Below are positions 38,316 through 46,766 of a stretch of DNA of 64,000 nucleotides, one piece after another. Under the pieces are notes generated by a model. That model made no database searches and had not been told where the DNA came from. It was given only the letters and a program-made list of their open reading frames with translations. The translations under genes were made by a program, and so were the position numbers. The DNA lies in assembly GCF_018913465.1 (NCBI RefSeq), contig NZ_JABAPM010000001.1, positions 372,001 to 436,000 of the forward strand, written 5' to 3'. The stretch is from Arcanobacterium phocae (GTDB lineage Bacteria; Actinomycetota; Actinomycetes; Actinomycetales; Actinomycetaceae). The stretch's first letter is position 1. The number at the start of each line of letters is the position of its first letter.

Positions 38316-39093
38316 TACTCCGCGCATGAGTCGCCGGCAAATGAGAGAGCAGGGTAAGTTAGCCGTTCGCCCTGCTGACGGAATTGACGTCAGTGAAACG
38401 ACTGAACTCCGTCTACGTCGACCTTCCCGCAAAGAGCTTCGTGAAGCTCGAAAAGGTGAGACGGGGATGCTCCCAGCAGTTTCTGATGCTGAGGAAAAGA
38501 ATTCTCAACCAGAGCGTCTATCGGTTTTTGATAGGTTCGAAGTCGCTAAGCAAGATGAGGCTGAATCTACTACGAAAGTAGTTCGTGACGAGACAGTCGA
38601 ACCTGAAGAAAAGCCGGAAGTATCGCTAGAGGAAGTTGCGCCTGAGGATCTGGAATCTGATACTGATGATTCGATCGAGGACTCAGATGAAACTACGATG
38701 CGCGAACGTTTATTGTCGATGACTCGTCGTAAGCACACGGAGGAGAATCAAGAAGTCGCAAATGGCGATATTTCGAGAACTTCTGTGATGCCTGAAGGGG
38801 CGGACCTGGACGACGACGAACTCAGTCAGCTTGTTGCTCCGGAAAAAGTCGACGATGAGCCTTTGGAAAAGAATAGCTCAGATTTGGTTTCAGATTCTGA
38901 TGAAGCTATGTCTTATTATGAGGACGATGACGATAGTGTTAGTCCAAGAAGAACCATTCTTAATTACATCCTTCTTATATTGATTGCAACTTTAGTTGGA
39001 ATTCTTGTAGGACTAGTCATAAATTCGGTCTTCTTCAGTGCTTCTCCAGCTTTCGAGCAAGAGGCTACCCTTCTACAGCAGTTCTTGTTGTAA
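38308..39093 (+). CDS. Acidic protein with one C-terminal membrane anchor
   Basis: The function is unknown. It has 261 residues from the ATG at 38308, which follows GGGAAGGAG and overlaps the nadD stop. An earlier in-frame ATG would overlap nadD by 80 bases and is less likely. After a basic start ([10 protein letters not shown]) comes a long acidic low-complexity stretch (about residues 50-215), then a single membrane helix near residue 225-250 ([17 protein letters not shown]). The bulk should be cytoplasmic. The place between nadD and rsfS suggests an actinobacterial lineage protein. Confidence 0.8.
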   Translation: MSDTPRMSRRQMREQGKLAVRPADGIDVSETTELRLRRPSRKELREARKGETGMLPAVSDAEEKNSQPERLSVFDRFEVAKQDEAESTTKVVRDETVEPEEKPEVSLEEVAPEDLESDTDDSIEDSDETTMRERLLSMTRRKHTEENQEVANGDISRTSVMPEGADLDDDELSQLVAPEKVDDEPLEKNSSDLVSDSDEAMSYYEDDDDSVSPRRTILNYILLILIATLVGILVGLVINSVFFSASPAFEQEATLLQQFLL

Positions 39094-39127
39094 TTTATTT
39101 CGTTCAAACAATTTATAAAGGATTTTC

Positions 39128-39592
39128 GTGACCGCAACACAAGAAGCAATTGACCTAACGATCGTAGCCGCTCGAGCTGCTGCTGATGTTAAGGCGACTT
39201 CCATTACTGCTATTGACGTAGCTGATCGTCTCGCACTTACAGATACTTTTTTAGTGGTGTCTGGGTCAACAGAACGTCAGGTGCGCGCTATTGTTGATTC
39301 TGTAGAAGAAGCTCTGCATAAAGCTGGATGTAAGCGCCAACGCCGAGAAGGCATGGAAGGTGAGGCTCACTGGGTCTTACTGGACTTCGGCATTATTATG
39401 GTCCATGTTCAGCAAGATGAAGACCGCGAGTTCTATGCGCTTGAAAAACTCTGGGCAGACTGCCCGGCCATCGAATTGCCAAATGATATTCAGGGTTCTG
39501 AAGCAGCGCAAGAATCTACACTCGCTGCTTATTTCTCTGGCGGTATTGAAAACGCCACTGGAGTGATTGCTACGTCGTCGGAATCTGACTGA
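39128..39592 (+). CDS. rsfS: Ribosomal silencing factor RsfS (Iojap family)
   Basis: RsfS binds L14 and stops subunit joining when nutrients are low. The core is clear: DTFLVVSGSTERQVRAIVD, then EGEAHWVLLDFGIIMVHVQ, and FYALEKLW. The GTG at 39128 follows AAAGGA. It has 154 residues, about 30 more than the core, as a C-terminal tail. nadD and rsfS are usual neighbours. Confidence 0.95.
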   Translation: MTATQEAIDLTIVAARAAADVKATSITAIDVADRLALTDTFLVVSGSTERQVRAIVDSVEEALHKAGCKRQRREGMEGEAHWVLLDFGIIMVHVQQDEDREFYALEKLWADCPAIELPNDIQGSEAAQESTLAAYFSGGIENATGVIATSSESD

Positions 39593-39603
39593 TAGTTGAA
39601 TTC

Positions 39604-40242
39604 ATGCCAGTCAAACGAATCATTCTTCTGCGGCACGGACAGACTAAAAATAATTCTGAGGCTCGCATACAAGGTACTCAAAACACGCCATTGAATTCTG
39701 TTGGGCGTGCGCAAGCAGTGGCTGTTGCACAGCAGTTGTCAGAACTTGGCATCACGCGCATCATCGCTTCTGATCTTGAGCGCGCCTATGACACTGCGTT
39801 GGCAGTGGGTAAGCGTATAGGTTTACCTGTCCAAGTCGATAGCCGTTTGCGCGAACGTGGGTATGGTGATTGGGAAGGGAGAACTTCCGCAGAAATACAA
39901 GCTAGTTATCCGGTTGACTGGAAACGCTGGCGTGCTGGTGAAGAGCCCGGTGTTGCTGGCGTCCAAACTCGGCGCGATAACGGTGAACAAGTGGCGCAGG
40001 CAATTAACGATCACATTTTGGCATTGGCTGACGATCCGAATGAGCACACGTTGCTTTTTACTAGCCACGGATCTGCGTTGGTCAACGGCGTTATGGTACT
40101 TATGGGGCAAGATCCATCTATTTGGAATATGCTTCAAGGTTTAGATAACTGCCATTGGGCAGAGTTACTACCAAGACATGGTGCCACTCCGCCTTGGCGG
40201 GTAAAGTCTTGGAATCGATTCCTTGTTGAAACCAGCACATAA
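39604..40242 (+). CDS. Histidine phosphatase family protein (phosphoglycerate mutase-like)
   Basis: This 212-residue protein of the RHG superfamily has Arg10-His11-Gly12 in LLRHGQTKNN, the ERAYDTA segment with the second Arg, RLRERGYGDWEG, and the C-terminal His in TSHGSALVNG. It lies 11 bases after rsfS, the usual place of a broad-specificity phosphatase gene in actinobacteria. Its substrate is not known. Confidence 0.92.
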   Translation: MPVKRIILLRHGQTKNNSEARIQGTQNTPLNSVGRAQAVAVAQQLSELGITRIIASDLERAYDTALAVGKRIGLPVQVDSRLRERGYGDWEGRTSAEIQASYPVDWKRWRAGEEPGVAGVQTRRDNGEQVAQAINDHILALADDPNEHTLLFTSHGSALVNGVMVLMGQDPSIWNMLQGLDNCHWAELLPRHGATPPWRVKSWNRFLVETST

Positions 40243-40330
40243 CCGAGTGGAGTGAGTTGTTTCACTAGGTTTTGAGGCTTTGTTGTTTTGCTTTTCCATC
40301 TTCAAATATGTAATATTAATGAGGTCTTAC

Positions 40331-40406
40331 GGGGCATTGGCGCAGTTGGTAGCGCGCTTCCATGGCATGGAAGAGGTCAGGGGTTCGAATCCCCTATGCT
40401 CCACCA
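40331..40406 (+). tRNA. tRNA-Ala (anticodon GGC)
   Basis: The acceptor GGGGCAT pairs with ATGCTCC (40396-40402), followed by discriminator A and an encoded CCA (40404-40406). The anticodon stem CTTCC/GGAAG closes the loop ATGGCAT, giving GGC. The T arm GGGGTTCGAATCCCC is perfect. Its first 26 and last 33 bases match the tRNA-Ala gene at 45828. Confidence 0.96.
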
Positions 40407-40408
40407 TC

Positions 40409-40437
40409 AACCGGTCGGGAGTTCTCGGCCGGTTTTT
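40409..40437 (+). terminator. Terminator of tRNA-Ala(GGC)
   Basis: AACCGGTCG pairs with CGGCCGGTT with one T-G wobble and is followed by TTT. It starts three bases after the CCA end. Confidence 0.88.
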
Positions 40438-40824
40438 ATGTGGTCTGGAACGCGCCTATGCGTTACCGTAAATTTCACATATCGGGCATTTATTTATGTG
40501 CTGAAAAGTGTTGTCAACTTGTGACATTCGAACACTTTATATAATCATTTATCCGAATTCTCCGTAAAGCGTTTAAGGTGAAGTTAGTGTGAAATGTTAA
40601 AAACCTTTGTGATAAAAGTGACGCAAAGATAGATAATGTCTAATTTCTATTGTTATTAAATTGTTTCCTGAGAAGGCGACATCGTTATTTTGATCTGTCT
40701 CACACTGCCATTTTGGCACTAGTCGATTTTTTGTCAACTAATCGTTGGGTGCACAATCTTCTTGTGGCCAGCAAATGTGGGTCACGTCATAAAGTAATAG
40801 ATCAATGAAGACAGGGGCAAGACC
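40438..40824. other. AT-rich leader region of the cytolysin gene
   Basis: No gene is supported in this 387-base stretch. It is AT-rich and contains a small TGCCA-TTT-TGGCA repeat near 40708. The cytolysin promoter should be here but could not be fixed. An AGGGGC ribosome site precedes the gene start. Confidence 0.5.
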
Positions 40825-42534
40825 ATGACACGGAGAATTCTTGCAACAGTGGCAGGCACGGCAATACTTGCGGGTACGCTTATGCCAATCTCGGCTTTTG
40901 GGCTAGAGAATCCAGCGACACCGGAGTCGCTGAAAACACCAGTCGTCGCAAATCTGACTGTAGATGACGCGAAACCGTCGTCGTCGGTGAATAACGAAAA
41001 AGATGCACCAGCGCCAGTAGCTACAGACGCAACTGGAGAAAAAGCAAAGCAGGAAACACCGTTAAAGAAGTCAGTGGCTACGCAGACTGACGGTGCGACT
41101 ACTCAGGCTTCTAACACGCGTGAGATCGATAAGTATGTTCGTTCGCTGCAGTATGATCCCGTCGGAGTGCTTGCCGTTCAAGGAGAGCATGTAGAAAACG
41201 TCCCGGTGACGAGCGAATCCTACAAGAATGGAACGTACACAGTTTTCAAGCATGAAAAGAAGTCGTTCAATAATCTTCGTGGCGACTTGTCCGTCATTGA
41301 AGCAAACAATGCCGCGATTTATCCAGGTGCGTTGGTTAAAGCCAACGAGAATCTGTCTAAGGGAAGTCCAACCGCCGTCGGCATCGAACGAGCACCACAG
41401 GTCATCAGCGTTGATCTTCCGGGCTTAGTTGACGGAAAGAACCGAAAGACAATCGACCAGCCAAACAAAAGTACTGTTGAACAAGGAGTCAATGAATTAC
41501 TGCAGGGATGGACAAACCTACATGCTACCTATCCAAATCATGCAGCCAAAATTTCTTACGACGAATCCATGGTGAACTCGAAAGAGCAACTGGAAGCAAA
41601 GTTTGGTCTAGGATTCGAAAAGGTAGCGAATAAGCTCGATGTCAATTTTGAAGCAATTCATAAGCATGAACATCAAGCAGCTATCGCTTCGTTCAAGCAA
41701 ATCTTCTTTACTGTTTCTACCGATACGCCGAACGATCCGCACGATTTATTCGGCAAAGATGTAACCAAGCAGGACCTTATTGATCGGGGAATTGACGGTA
41801 AGAATCCGCTTGGCTACGTATCGAATGTCAGCTACGGCCGGCAGATTTTTGTCAAGCTGGAAACTGACTCGACCGATAATGAAGTCAAGGCAGCGTTCAA
41901 TGCAGTGTTCAAGGGAAGCTTCGGCAACGGCAAAGCTGATGCTGAAGCAAAGTACAAGAAGATCTTGAATCAGACTCGAGCAACGGTTTACATCCTTGGC
42001 GGTAGCGCCAAGAGCGGGGTGGAAGTAGCAACTGGAAACATCGATGATTTGAAGCGAATCATCAAGGAAGAAAGCACCTACTCCACAAACGTTCCGGCAG
42101 TTCCAGTTTCTTACACGGTGAACTTCCTTAAGGATAACCAGCGAGCAGTAGTGCAGAATACGGGGGACTACATTGAAACCACCGCTACCACCTACAACTC
42201 TGGCTTCATTACCTTGCGTCACAAGGGAGGCTATGTCGCGAAAGTTGACCTGACCTGGGATGAGATCAGCTACGACGATAAAGGCGTAGAACATGTCAAG
42301 CCATTCAAGTGGCATGGGACTTGGAAGGCACGCACTCGTGGATTCCGCGAGCGCATCCAAATTCCACCAAACGCCCGCAACGTCCACCTCATTGCTGGTG
42401 AAGCAACTGGCTTAGCGTGGGATCCATGGTGGACCATCATCGACGAGAAGAATATTCCGATCGTCAAGGATAGAGAGATTGTTCTTCGTGGCACGACATT
42501 GAACCCATGGTTCAAGAATATTGTTCATGAGTAA
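40825..42534 (+). CDS. aln: Cholesterol-dependent cytolysin, arcanolysin-like
   Basis: This secreted pore-forming toxin binds cholesterol, oligomerises on host membranes and opens large pores. It has 569 residues with a signal peptide (first 24-26 residues), then a linker rich in Pro, Ser, Thr, Asp and Glu (about 30-80), then the cytolysin domains. The undecapeptide (526-536) is EATGLAWDPWW instead of the usual ECTGLAWEWWR. The reactive Cys is Ala, so the toxin should not need thiol activation. The cholesterol-recognition Thr558-Leu559 pair is present near the end. Pyolysin of Trueperella has the same kind of undecapeptide. The gene lies just after a tRNA-Ala gene and is followed by a strong terminator. 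Confidence 0.95.
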   Translation: MTRRILATVAGTAILAGTLMPISAFGLENPATPESLKTPVVANLTVDDAKPSSSVNNEKDAPAPVATDATGEKAKQETPLKKSVATQTDGATTQASNTREIDKYVRSLQYDPVGVLAVQGEHVENVPVTSESYKNGTYTVFKHEKKSFNNLRGDLSVIEANNAAIYPGALVKANENLSKGSPTAVGIERAPQVISVDLPGLVDGKNRKTIDQPNKSTVEQGVNELLQGWTNLHATYPNHAAKISYDESMVNSKEQLEAKFGLGFEKVANKLDVNFEAIHKHEHQAAIASFKQIFFTVSTDTPNDPHDLFGKDVTKQDLIDRGIDGKNPLGYVSNVSYGRQIFVKLETDSTDNEVKAAFNAVFKGSFGNGKADAEAKYKKILNQTRATVYILGGSAKSGVEVATGNIDDLKRIIKEESTYSTNVPAVPVSYTVNFLKDNQRAVVQNTGDYIETTATTYNSGFITLRHKGGYVAKVDLTWDEISYDDKGVEHVKPFKWHGTWKARTRGFRERIQIPPNARNVHLIAGEATGLAWDPWWTIIDEKNIPIVKDREIVLRGTTLNPWFKNIVHE

Positions 42535-42559
42535 ACCCCGAGCTCTATGGCGATAGCTG

Positions 42560-42598
42560 CTGAGGCCCTTCTGGATGAGATGTTCAGAAGGGCCTCAG
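42560..42598. terminator. Bidirectional terminator after the cytolysin gene
   Basis: A perfect 14-bp stem (CTGAGGCCCTTCTG at 42560-42573 with CAGAAGGGCCTCAG at 42585-42598) closes an 11-base loop. Its right arm overlaps the last codon of the convergent nuclease gene. Confidence 0.88.
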
Positions 42599-43350
42599 TG
42601 TGCGTTAGGCACTGGATAGCACTGGCTGAGTATCCGTTGCATAGTGCGGTATTCCTGTGGTGTTACAGAAAGATGCCAGTTAGCTTTTACCCGTAGCTGT
42701 TGCTGGATGTAGGAGCAGTGAAAGCTGGTATCGGCTGGTAGCCACTGTGCGGCGTTTGCGGCGCCCTTATCTTGATTTTGTTGCCCGTCTACAGCTAGGA
42801 GATTTGTGGGATCGTTGGCGAAGAGTTCCCGTTGGTGTGGCGGCCAGGTCCAGGCTCCCGATCGCCACGCATCGCCGAGCGCGACGACGTGATCTATTTG
42901 GACCAGTGCTGACGTTTCTTTTCCGCGGATAAAATTTATCGTGTGTCCGGTATATGGTTCAGCGAGTTTCCCTTCGACGACGACGCAGTTGTGGGTGCCT
43001 GATTTAAAAATGGGATCTGTGATGTCGCGGGCTAAGATGTCGTTTCGAGTATCGCAACCGTTATGGTCAATATCTGCCCACGGCTGGCCAAATTCGCTCC
43101 GGCGGTATGCAGGAGTTGAAGCGTGTTCAGTTCGAATGGTTAAGGAAGATAGGAGCTGCTGATTTTCCGGGTTCGGTATGGGGTACGACGGCGGAGTGGA
43201 CAGTGGGCCGCGCCAATCGTCTGGTCCTATCTTCCAGCCGAACCGCTGTTCTAAACCTGCTATGTCTGGTCCTAGACCAGGTAGTGTCAGCCAAGCGCAG
43301 AGAATAGCGGATAGGGCATAGAGGGTTTTATCAAGGCGGTGGCGGTTCAT
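42595..43350 (-). CDS. Secreted or membrane-anchored HNH nuclease (DUF1524 family)
   Basis: This 251-residue protein has an N-terminal hydrophobic stretch (about residues 9-30) that acts as signal peptide or anchor. The DUF1524/HNH core follows: NGCDTRNDIL, then the catalytic IDHVVALGDAW and NDPTNLLAVDG with the second-helix Asn, and KGAANAAQWLP. Such actinobacterial proteins are extracellular DNases by inference. It is convergent with the cytolysin gene, which suggests, but does not prove, a role in the same host setting. The ATG at 43350 has no strong ribosome site. Confidence 0.85.
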   Translation of the reverse strand: MNRHRLDKTLYALSAILCAWLTLPGLGPDIAGLEQRFGWKIGPDDWRGPLSTPPSYPIPNPENQQLLSSLTIRTEHASTPAYRRSEFGQPWADIDHNGCDTRNDILARDITDPIFKSGTHNCVVVEGKLAEPYTGHTINFIRGKETSALVQIDHVVALGDAWRSGAWTWPPHQRELFANDPTNLLAVDGQQNQDKGAANAAQWLPADTSFHCSYIQQQLRVKANWHLSVTPQEYRTMQRILSQCYPVPNAH

Positions 43351-43446
43351 ATTTTTATAATTGCATAGTTGACGATAGCTGATTTTTTCTTATCCACAAG
43401 GGGGTGGTTTTCCACAACGGTAGTGATTCTCGACGTCGTCTGCTCA

Positions 43447-43623
43447 CTAAGTAAGTAACTCGTTGGTTAATGGAACAAGAAGTGTCCATGAGTAGTGGAA
43501 TGCGGCCAAACGTTCCTCTCCGGCCGTGGTGAGCTGATAGACCTTACGGTTAGAATTTTCGTGGGCAAGGGAGAATCTATATCGAGCATTTAGCAATTGT
43601 GCTATCAACACAGCATAGGGCAC
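43447..43623 (-). pseudogene. Remnant of a PadR-like winged-helix regulator
   Basis: A short minus-strand frame of 58 codons from a GTG at 43623 reads like the end of a PadR winged helix plus its following helix. The wing appears as RKVYQLTTAGEERLAAF, close to the family pattern RKYYRLTxxGxxxL. The recognition helix and the N-terminal half are missing, and a stop closes the frame upstream. It lies after the MFS gene on the same strand. I read it as a decayed regulator, though a small intact protein is possible. Confidence 0.5.
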
Positions 43624-43677
43624 ACCGCACAGTTAAAGCAGTGCCAGGGGAGGGGTGTGCGGATAGGTCCTAGATCG

Positions 43678-44907
43678 TTATTTTCGCAAAGTTGGCTGAA
43701 CATATGCGTAAATTACAATAATTACAACGATAGAGATCGAAATAATAAAAGGTATGAGTGGATTCCAACCGTAGAGTGCGGTGGAAACTGCTGGGGCAAT
43801 CGCATAAGCGATCCCATTATTTGCATTAATGAGTCCCGCAACAGCGCCTTGCTCGCTTGTGTTTGTTTGCAAAGTTGGGCCGGTATTATATCCGGGCATC
43901 GCGAATCCCATTCCTAGACCGACCAAGACGCACGCTATCCCCAATAATAGGTGTGAGGTGGTAGGCCACATGCATGCAACTCCAAGTAGTAGTACTATCA
44001 ATCCCGTTCGAAATAGTTTGGCGGCACCCCATCGTGTTTTTGGAGCGATGACAGCTTGGGTAACGATCATTGTTACGCCCATAATTGTTAGATAGACAGC
44101 GGTGACTGCTGCGGTAGTATCGGATGCAAGCAGGAACCTATCTTGAACTGTGAACCCGAAGATTGTTGCTATTGAGGAAAATACAATGAATAGTAGTAGC
44201 CCGCCAATGAGCCATGGGCGTACCCGAGGGTCGCGAAATTGAATATGTTTGGGTTTTTCGATGAGCTTTGCCGCAGCTTGCGGTTTGAATTTAACAATCA
44301 ATACGACGACGGAGCTCAGCATAACTACCGGCATGACAACTAATGGGAGCATGAGGCCACCAATTGCTGCTAACAGGCCTCCCATGATACCGCCAACGAT
44401 GGAAGCCATGCCGTATGCTGCTCCAATCATTCCGGTTGCTTTTACTCGTCCCGCTTCCGAGGCAGTATGCGTGACAAGATGAGTTTGGGCGGTAGGGGAC
44501 ACGGCAGAAATTCCAGCGCCGTATATTAAGCCACGCGTTACCATGACGCCGATAACAAGGCCGGGCCCTGCAAGAATTTTGTTCATGCCTAGATAAGAGA
44601 GTATTCCGAAGACTGTCAATGAAGTGATAGCGATCAACATTCCAGTCACGATGACTCGTTTGACACCTAGGCGTTGAGAGGTGCGGCCCCAATAAGAACT
44701 CATGACGGCTAAAACTATGGCTGCAAATGAGATAGTTAGGCCAATGTGCCATTCTTGTAAGCCCATTTCGCGCGACAGTGGTGCAATGATGGGATTGAGT
44801 AACATCTGCCCCAAAAATGCCAAGAATACTGTTGTTGTTACCAGTTTGGCTTGTGCAGAGGAAGGAATAGTCTCGGTTTTATTACGGGATTTGCTTGGGG
44901 TTTTCAT
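43678..44907 (-). CDS. MFS family multidrug-type efflux transporter
   Basis: This 409-residue protein has about 12 membrane helices. The MFS motif between helices 2 and 3 is degenerate (SYWGRTSQRLGVKR), and GRGLIYGAGISAVSPTAQ lies in helix 4-5. The ATG at 44907 with GGAAGTGAG upstream is preferred over one 15 bases earlier that has no ribosome site. It is divergent from a TetR gene, and the palindrome between them overlaps its 5' region. Drug export is the likely role. The substrate is unknown. Confidence 0.88.
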   Translation of the reverse strand: MKTPSKSRNKTETIPSSAQAKLVTTTVFLAFLGQMLLNPIIAPLSREMGLQEWHIGLTISFAAIVLAVMSSYWGRTSQRLGVKRVIVTGMLIAITSLTVFGILSYLGMNKILAGPGLVIGVMVTRGLIYGAGISAVSPTAQTHLVTHTASEAGRVKATGMIGAAYGMASIVGGIMGGLLAAIGGLMLPLVVMPVVMLSSVVVLIVKFKPQAAAKLIEKPKHIQFRDPRVRPWLIGGLLLFIVFSSIATIFGFTVQDRFLLASDTTAAVTAVYLTIMGVTMIVTQAVIAPKTRWGAAKLFRTGLIVLLLGVACMWPTTSHLLLGIACVLVGLGMGFAMPGYNTGPTLQTNTSEQGAVAGLINANNGIAYAIAPAVSTALYGWNPLIPFIISISIVVIIVIYAYVQPTLRK

Positions 44908-44923
44908 ATTTCTCACTTCCATC

Positions 44924-44938
44924 TAGAACACTGTTCTA
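44924..44938. promoter_or_regulatory. Palindromic operator between MFS and TetR genes
   Basis: TAGAACA-C-TGTTCTA is a perfect 7-1-7 palindrome. It lies 17 bases before the MFS start and 57 bases before the TetR start, the expected place for a TetR binding site that represses the pump and possibly itself. Confidence 0.8.
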
Positions 44939-44995
44939 CATTGGCAAGTTTAATGACGGGCTGTAACGCTGTCAATAGTGAGGTACGGTGTAGAT

Positions 44996-45700
44996 ATGGG
45001 GAAAACAACCGCGCGCAGAGTAGGTCTAAACAAGGAAATCATCCTTGAGAAAGCTATTGATTTATCACAATCCAAAGGCATTGAAGGCTGGTCAATACGC
45101 GATATTGCTAGAGAGTTAGATGTGGTGCCCTCGGTTATCTACCATTACTATCCACATAAGGAAGCGCTATGTGATTCGGTTGTGGATCGTGTGTGCGCCG
45201 ATATTGAACTTCCCGCTGAGGATCTTGATTGGAAGGCGTGGTTTAAAGCAGTTGCCCAAGTTATTCGCCCCGTGCTGTTGCGTTACTATGGCATTACTGA
45301 TCGGTTTGCGCGCGGAAAGTTCACGACACTGTTCTTACCTGTCATAGACATCGCATACGAAAAACTCATTGAGGCCGGTTTTGGCGATAAAGCCGAGCTG
45401 GCGTATGTGATCATTACAAACTCAGTTATCCACACAATTGGGGCTCGCAACCTGCGTTCCGTGCATCAGACGGGGGAGCGCCATGACCTAGATGCAATGT
45501 TGGAACGTCTCAAACCGATGATGAAAGATTCTGTGGGGCTGAGCATGCTGGTAGCTAACTATCTCGGTCCACTTTCGGATCCGGAGCGCGAAGAGGAACT
45601 CTCACAGAAATACTATGATTTGACAATCGCTAGTGTCCTCGAAGGTGTGGAAAGCGTCCTGTTGCCGCAAGCGAATAATAGCAGTGATGCGCAGTCTTAG
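44996..45700 (+). CDS. TetR family transcriptional regulator
   Basis: This 234-residue repressor has an N-terminal helix-turn-helix (about residues 8-60) with GWSIRDIARELDVVPSVIYHYY. The C-terminal ligand domain resembles the TetR_C_1 type. The ATG at 44996 gives MGKTTARRVGLNKE. A GTG 18 bases upstream is possible but lacks a ribosome site. It is divergent from the MFS pump with a shared operator, so it most likely senses the pump's substrate. Confidence 0.9.
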   Translation: MGKTTARRVGLNKEIILEKAIDLSQSKGIEGWSIRDIARELDVVPSVIYHYYPHKEALCDSVVDRVCADIELPAEDLDWKAWFKAVAQVIRPVLLRYYGITDRFARGKFTTLFLPVIDIAYEKLIEAGFGDKAELAYVIITNSVIHTIGARNLRSVHQTGERHDLDAMLERLKPMMKDSVGLSMLVANYLGPLSDPEREEELSQKYYDLTIASVLEGVESVLLPQANNSSDAQS

Positions 45701-45827
45701 CCGCTATGGGTAAGTGTGGATCGTTTCGGTGTCGTCGTGCGGTGATCCTGACGTGATAGGGGATACACCCATCCACTGGAGTAGTGATTAGCAGTTATCT
45801 GCGAAAAACTGCTACGATATTTGATGC

Positions 45828-45903
45828 GGGGCATTGGCGCAGTTGGTAGCGCGTTTCGTTCGCAATGAAAAGGTCAGGGGTTCGAATCCCCTATGCTCCA
45901 CCA
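45828..45903 (+). tRNA. tRNA-Ala (anticodon CGC)
   Basis: The acceptor GGGGCAT pairs with ATGCTCC (45893-45899), with discriminator A and an encoded CCA (45901-45903). The anticodon stem TTTCG/TGAAA with one wobble closes the loop TTCGCAA, giving CGC. It marks the left edge of the prophage remnant and may have been its attachment site. Confidence 0.95.
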
Positions 45904-45907
45904 TTAG

Positions 45908-45928
45908 TACTCAACTTTTGATACAAAA
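45908..45928 (+). repeat. Left 21-bp inverted repeat flanking the prophage region
   Basis: The 21 bases beginning TACTCAACTTTTG are found, exactly reverse-complemented, at 56325-56345. They start four bases after the tRNA-Ala CCA end. The match stops sharply at both sides. Confidence 0.9.
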
Positions 45929-45944
45929 GCGCGAGTACATTGAG

Positions 45945-45997
45945 AAGCCCTCGGGGCGTGCGTCTGATGTAGTCAGGCGCGTAACCCGAGGGCTTTT
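45945..45997 (+). terminator. Terminator after tRNA-Ala(CGC)
   Basis: AAGCCCTCGGG (45945-45955) pairs with CCCGAGGGCTT (45985-45995), and TTTT covers the end of the arm. The inner loop is long. Confidence 0.8.
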
Positions 45998-46076
45998 CGT
46001 GTTCTGGATGGGTACAGAGCGGGCCCAGAGGATGCCGCGCGGGACCTGCGGACTTCTCTGTCTCCTTCGGGATTAG

Positions 46077-46226
46077 CTAGAACGCGATCGGGATTGCTGC
46101 GCGCATCTGGCTGGCCAGGTCGCCTTCTTGGTTGCGGTGTGTTTTGGCGGCAAGGACGGGGTTGGGGACATCTGAGGCGTTGGAGGTGTCAGTGATCTGG
46201 GGGTCTAAGTCAATGCGGTCACACAC
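46077..46226 (-). pseudogene. C-terminal coding remnant, unidentified
   Basis: A minus-strand frame ending with TAG at 46077-46079 has strongly coding-like composition: DVPNPVLAAKTHRNQEGDLA near its end. The frame has an in-frame GTG at 46226 and stays open for a while further upstream, where its character is lost at the junction with plus-strand phage genes. I read it as the tail of a truncated gene cut by the prophage rearrangement. I do not recognise the family. Confidence 0.4.
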
Positions 46227-46276
46227 GAAATTCGTACAACTGCGACGTCTTCTCGAAAAGAACTCGCATGCATATG

Positions 46277-46611
46277 ATGGCCAAATACCTCGACACGAAG
46301 AAAACTGCCATCGCCACCCTTAGGCGGCCTCCACGCGAGCGAGAACAGGATCATGGCCACGATCGAACGCATCGATACCTACAAGGCACGATATGTGGAG
46401 GCGTCAATACATGGACTGGTTCCTCCCAGCATGGGAAATCATCTCCGAGGACGACCGTTTGGTGTTGGAAGCGTTCTTCCTCGGCGAAGGAACCCAAGAG
46501 GATGCGGTTCAGCAGATCTGCAACCGTTTCTACGTCGAACGCACCACCGCCTACCAAAAGAAGTCGCGCGCCTTGGCTCGTCTTGCGACCGCACTGTATG
46601 GACGACTATAG
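46277..46611 (+). pseudogene. Phage transcription-regulator gene (DUF1492/ArpU-like), frameshifted twice
   Basis: Three overlapping frames together read like one phage protein. MAKYLDTKKTAIATL is in the first frame (46277). MATIERIDTYKARYVEA is in the second (from 46353). RQYMDWFLPAWEIISEDD onward, ending in RTTAYQKKSRALARLATALYG, is in the third (to 46611). The last part is a sigma-70 region-4-like helix-turn-helix found in small phage late regulators. Two frameshifts, near 46325 and near 46395, make it non-functional. Confidence 0.65.
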
Positions 46612-46766
46612 GTGTGCACCCAGTGCGTTAAAAGGTGTCAGGAACGGCGGATGCATATGCACCTTTTCCTATGAGACGATGTAGGTGGTTGAAAAGTAGG
46701 ACAAGCCCCAAGAACCCAGCATCGGGAGCTTGGGGCTTCACCATGCTTAGGAAAGGAGCAAAAGCG

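Noticed and set aside
40280..40544. Short frames overlapping tRNA-Ala and its terminator
   Set aside because: They run through a tRNA gene and a terminator. No protein is expected there.
41746..42387. Long minus-strand frame of 213 codons inside the cytolysin gene
   Set aside because: It lies wholly antisense to a well-supported toxin gene, has no ribosome site and no recognisable domain.
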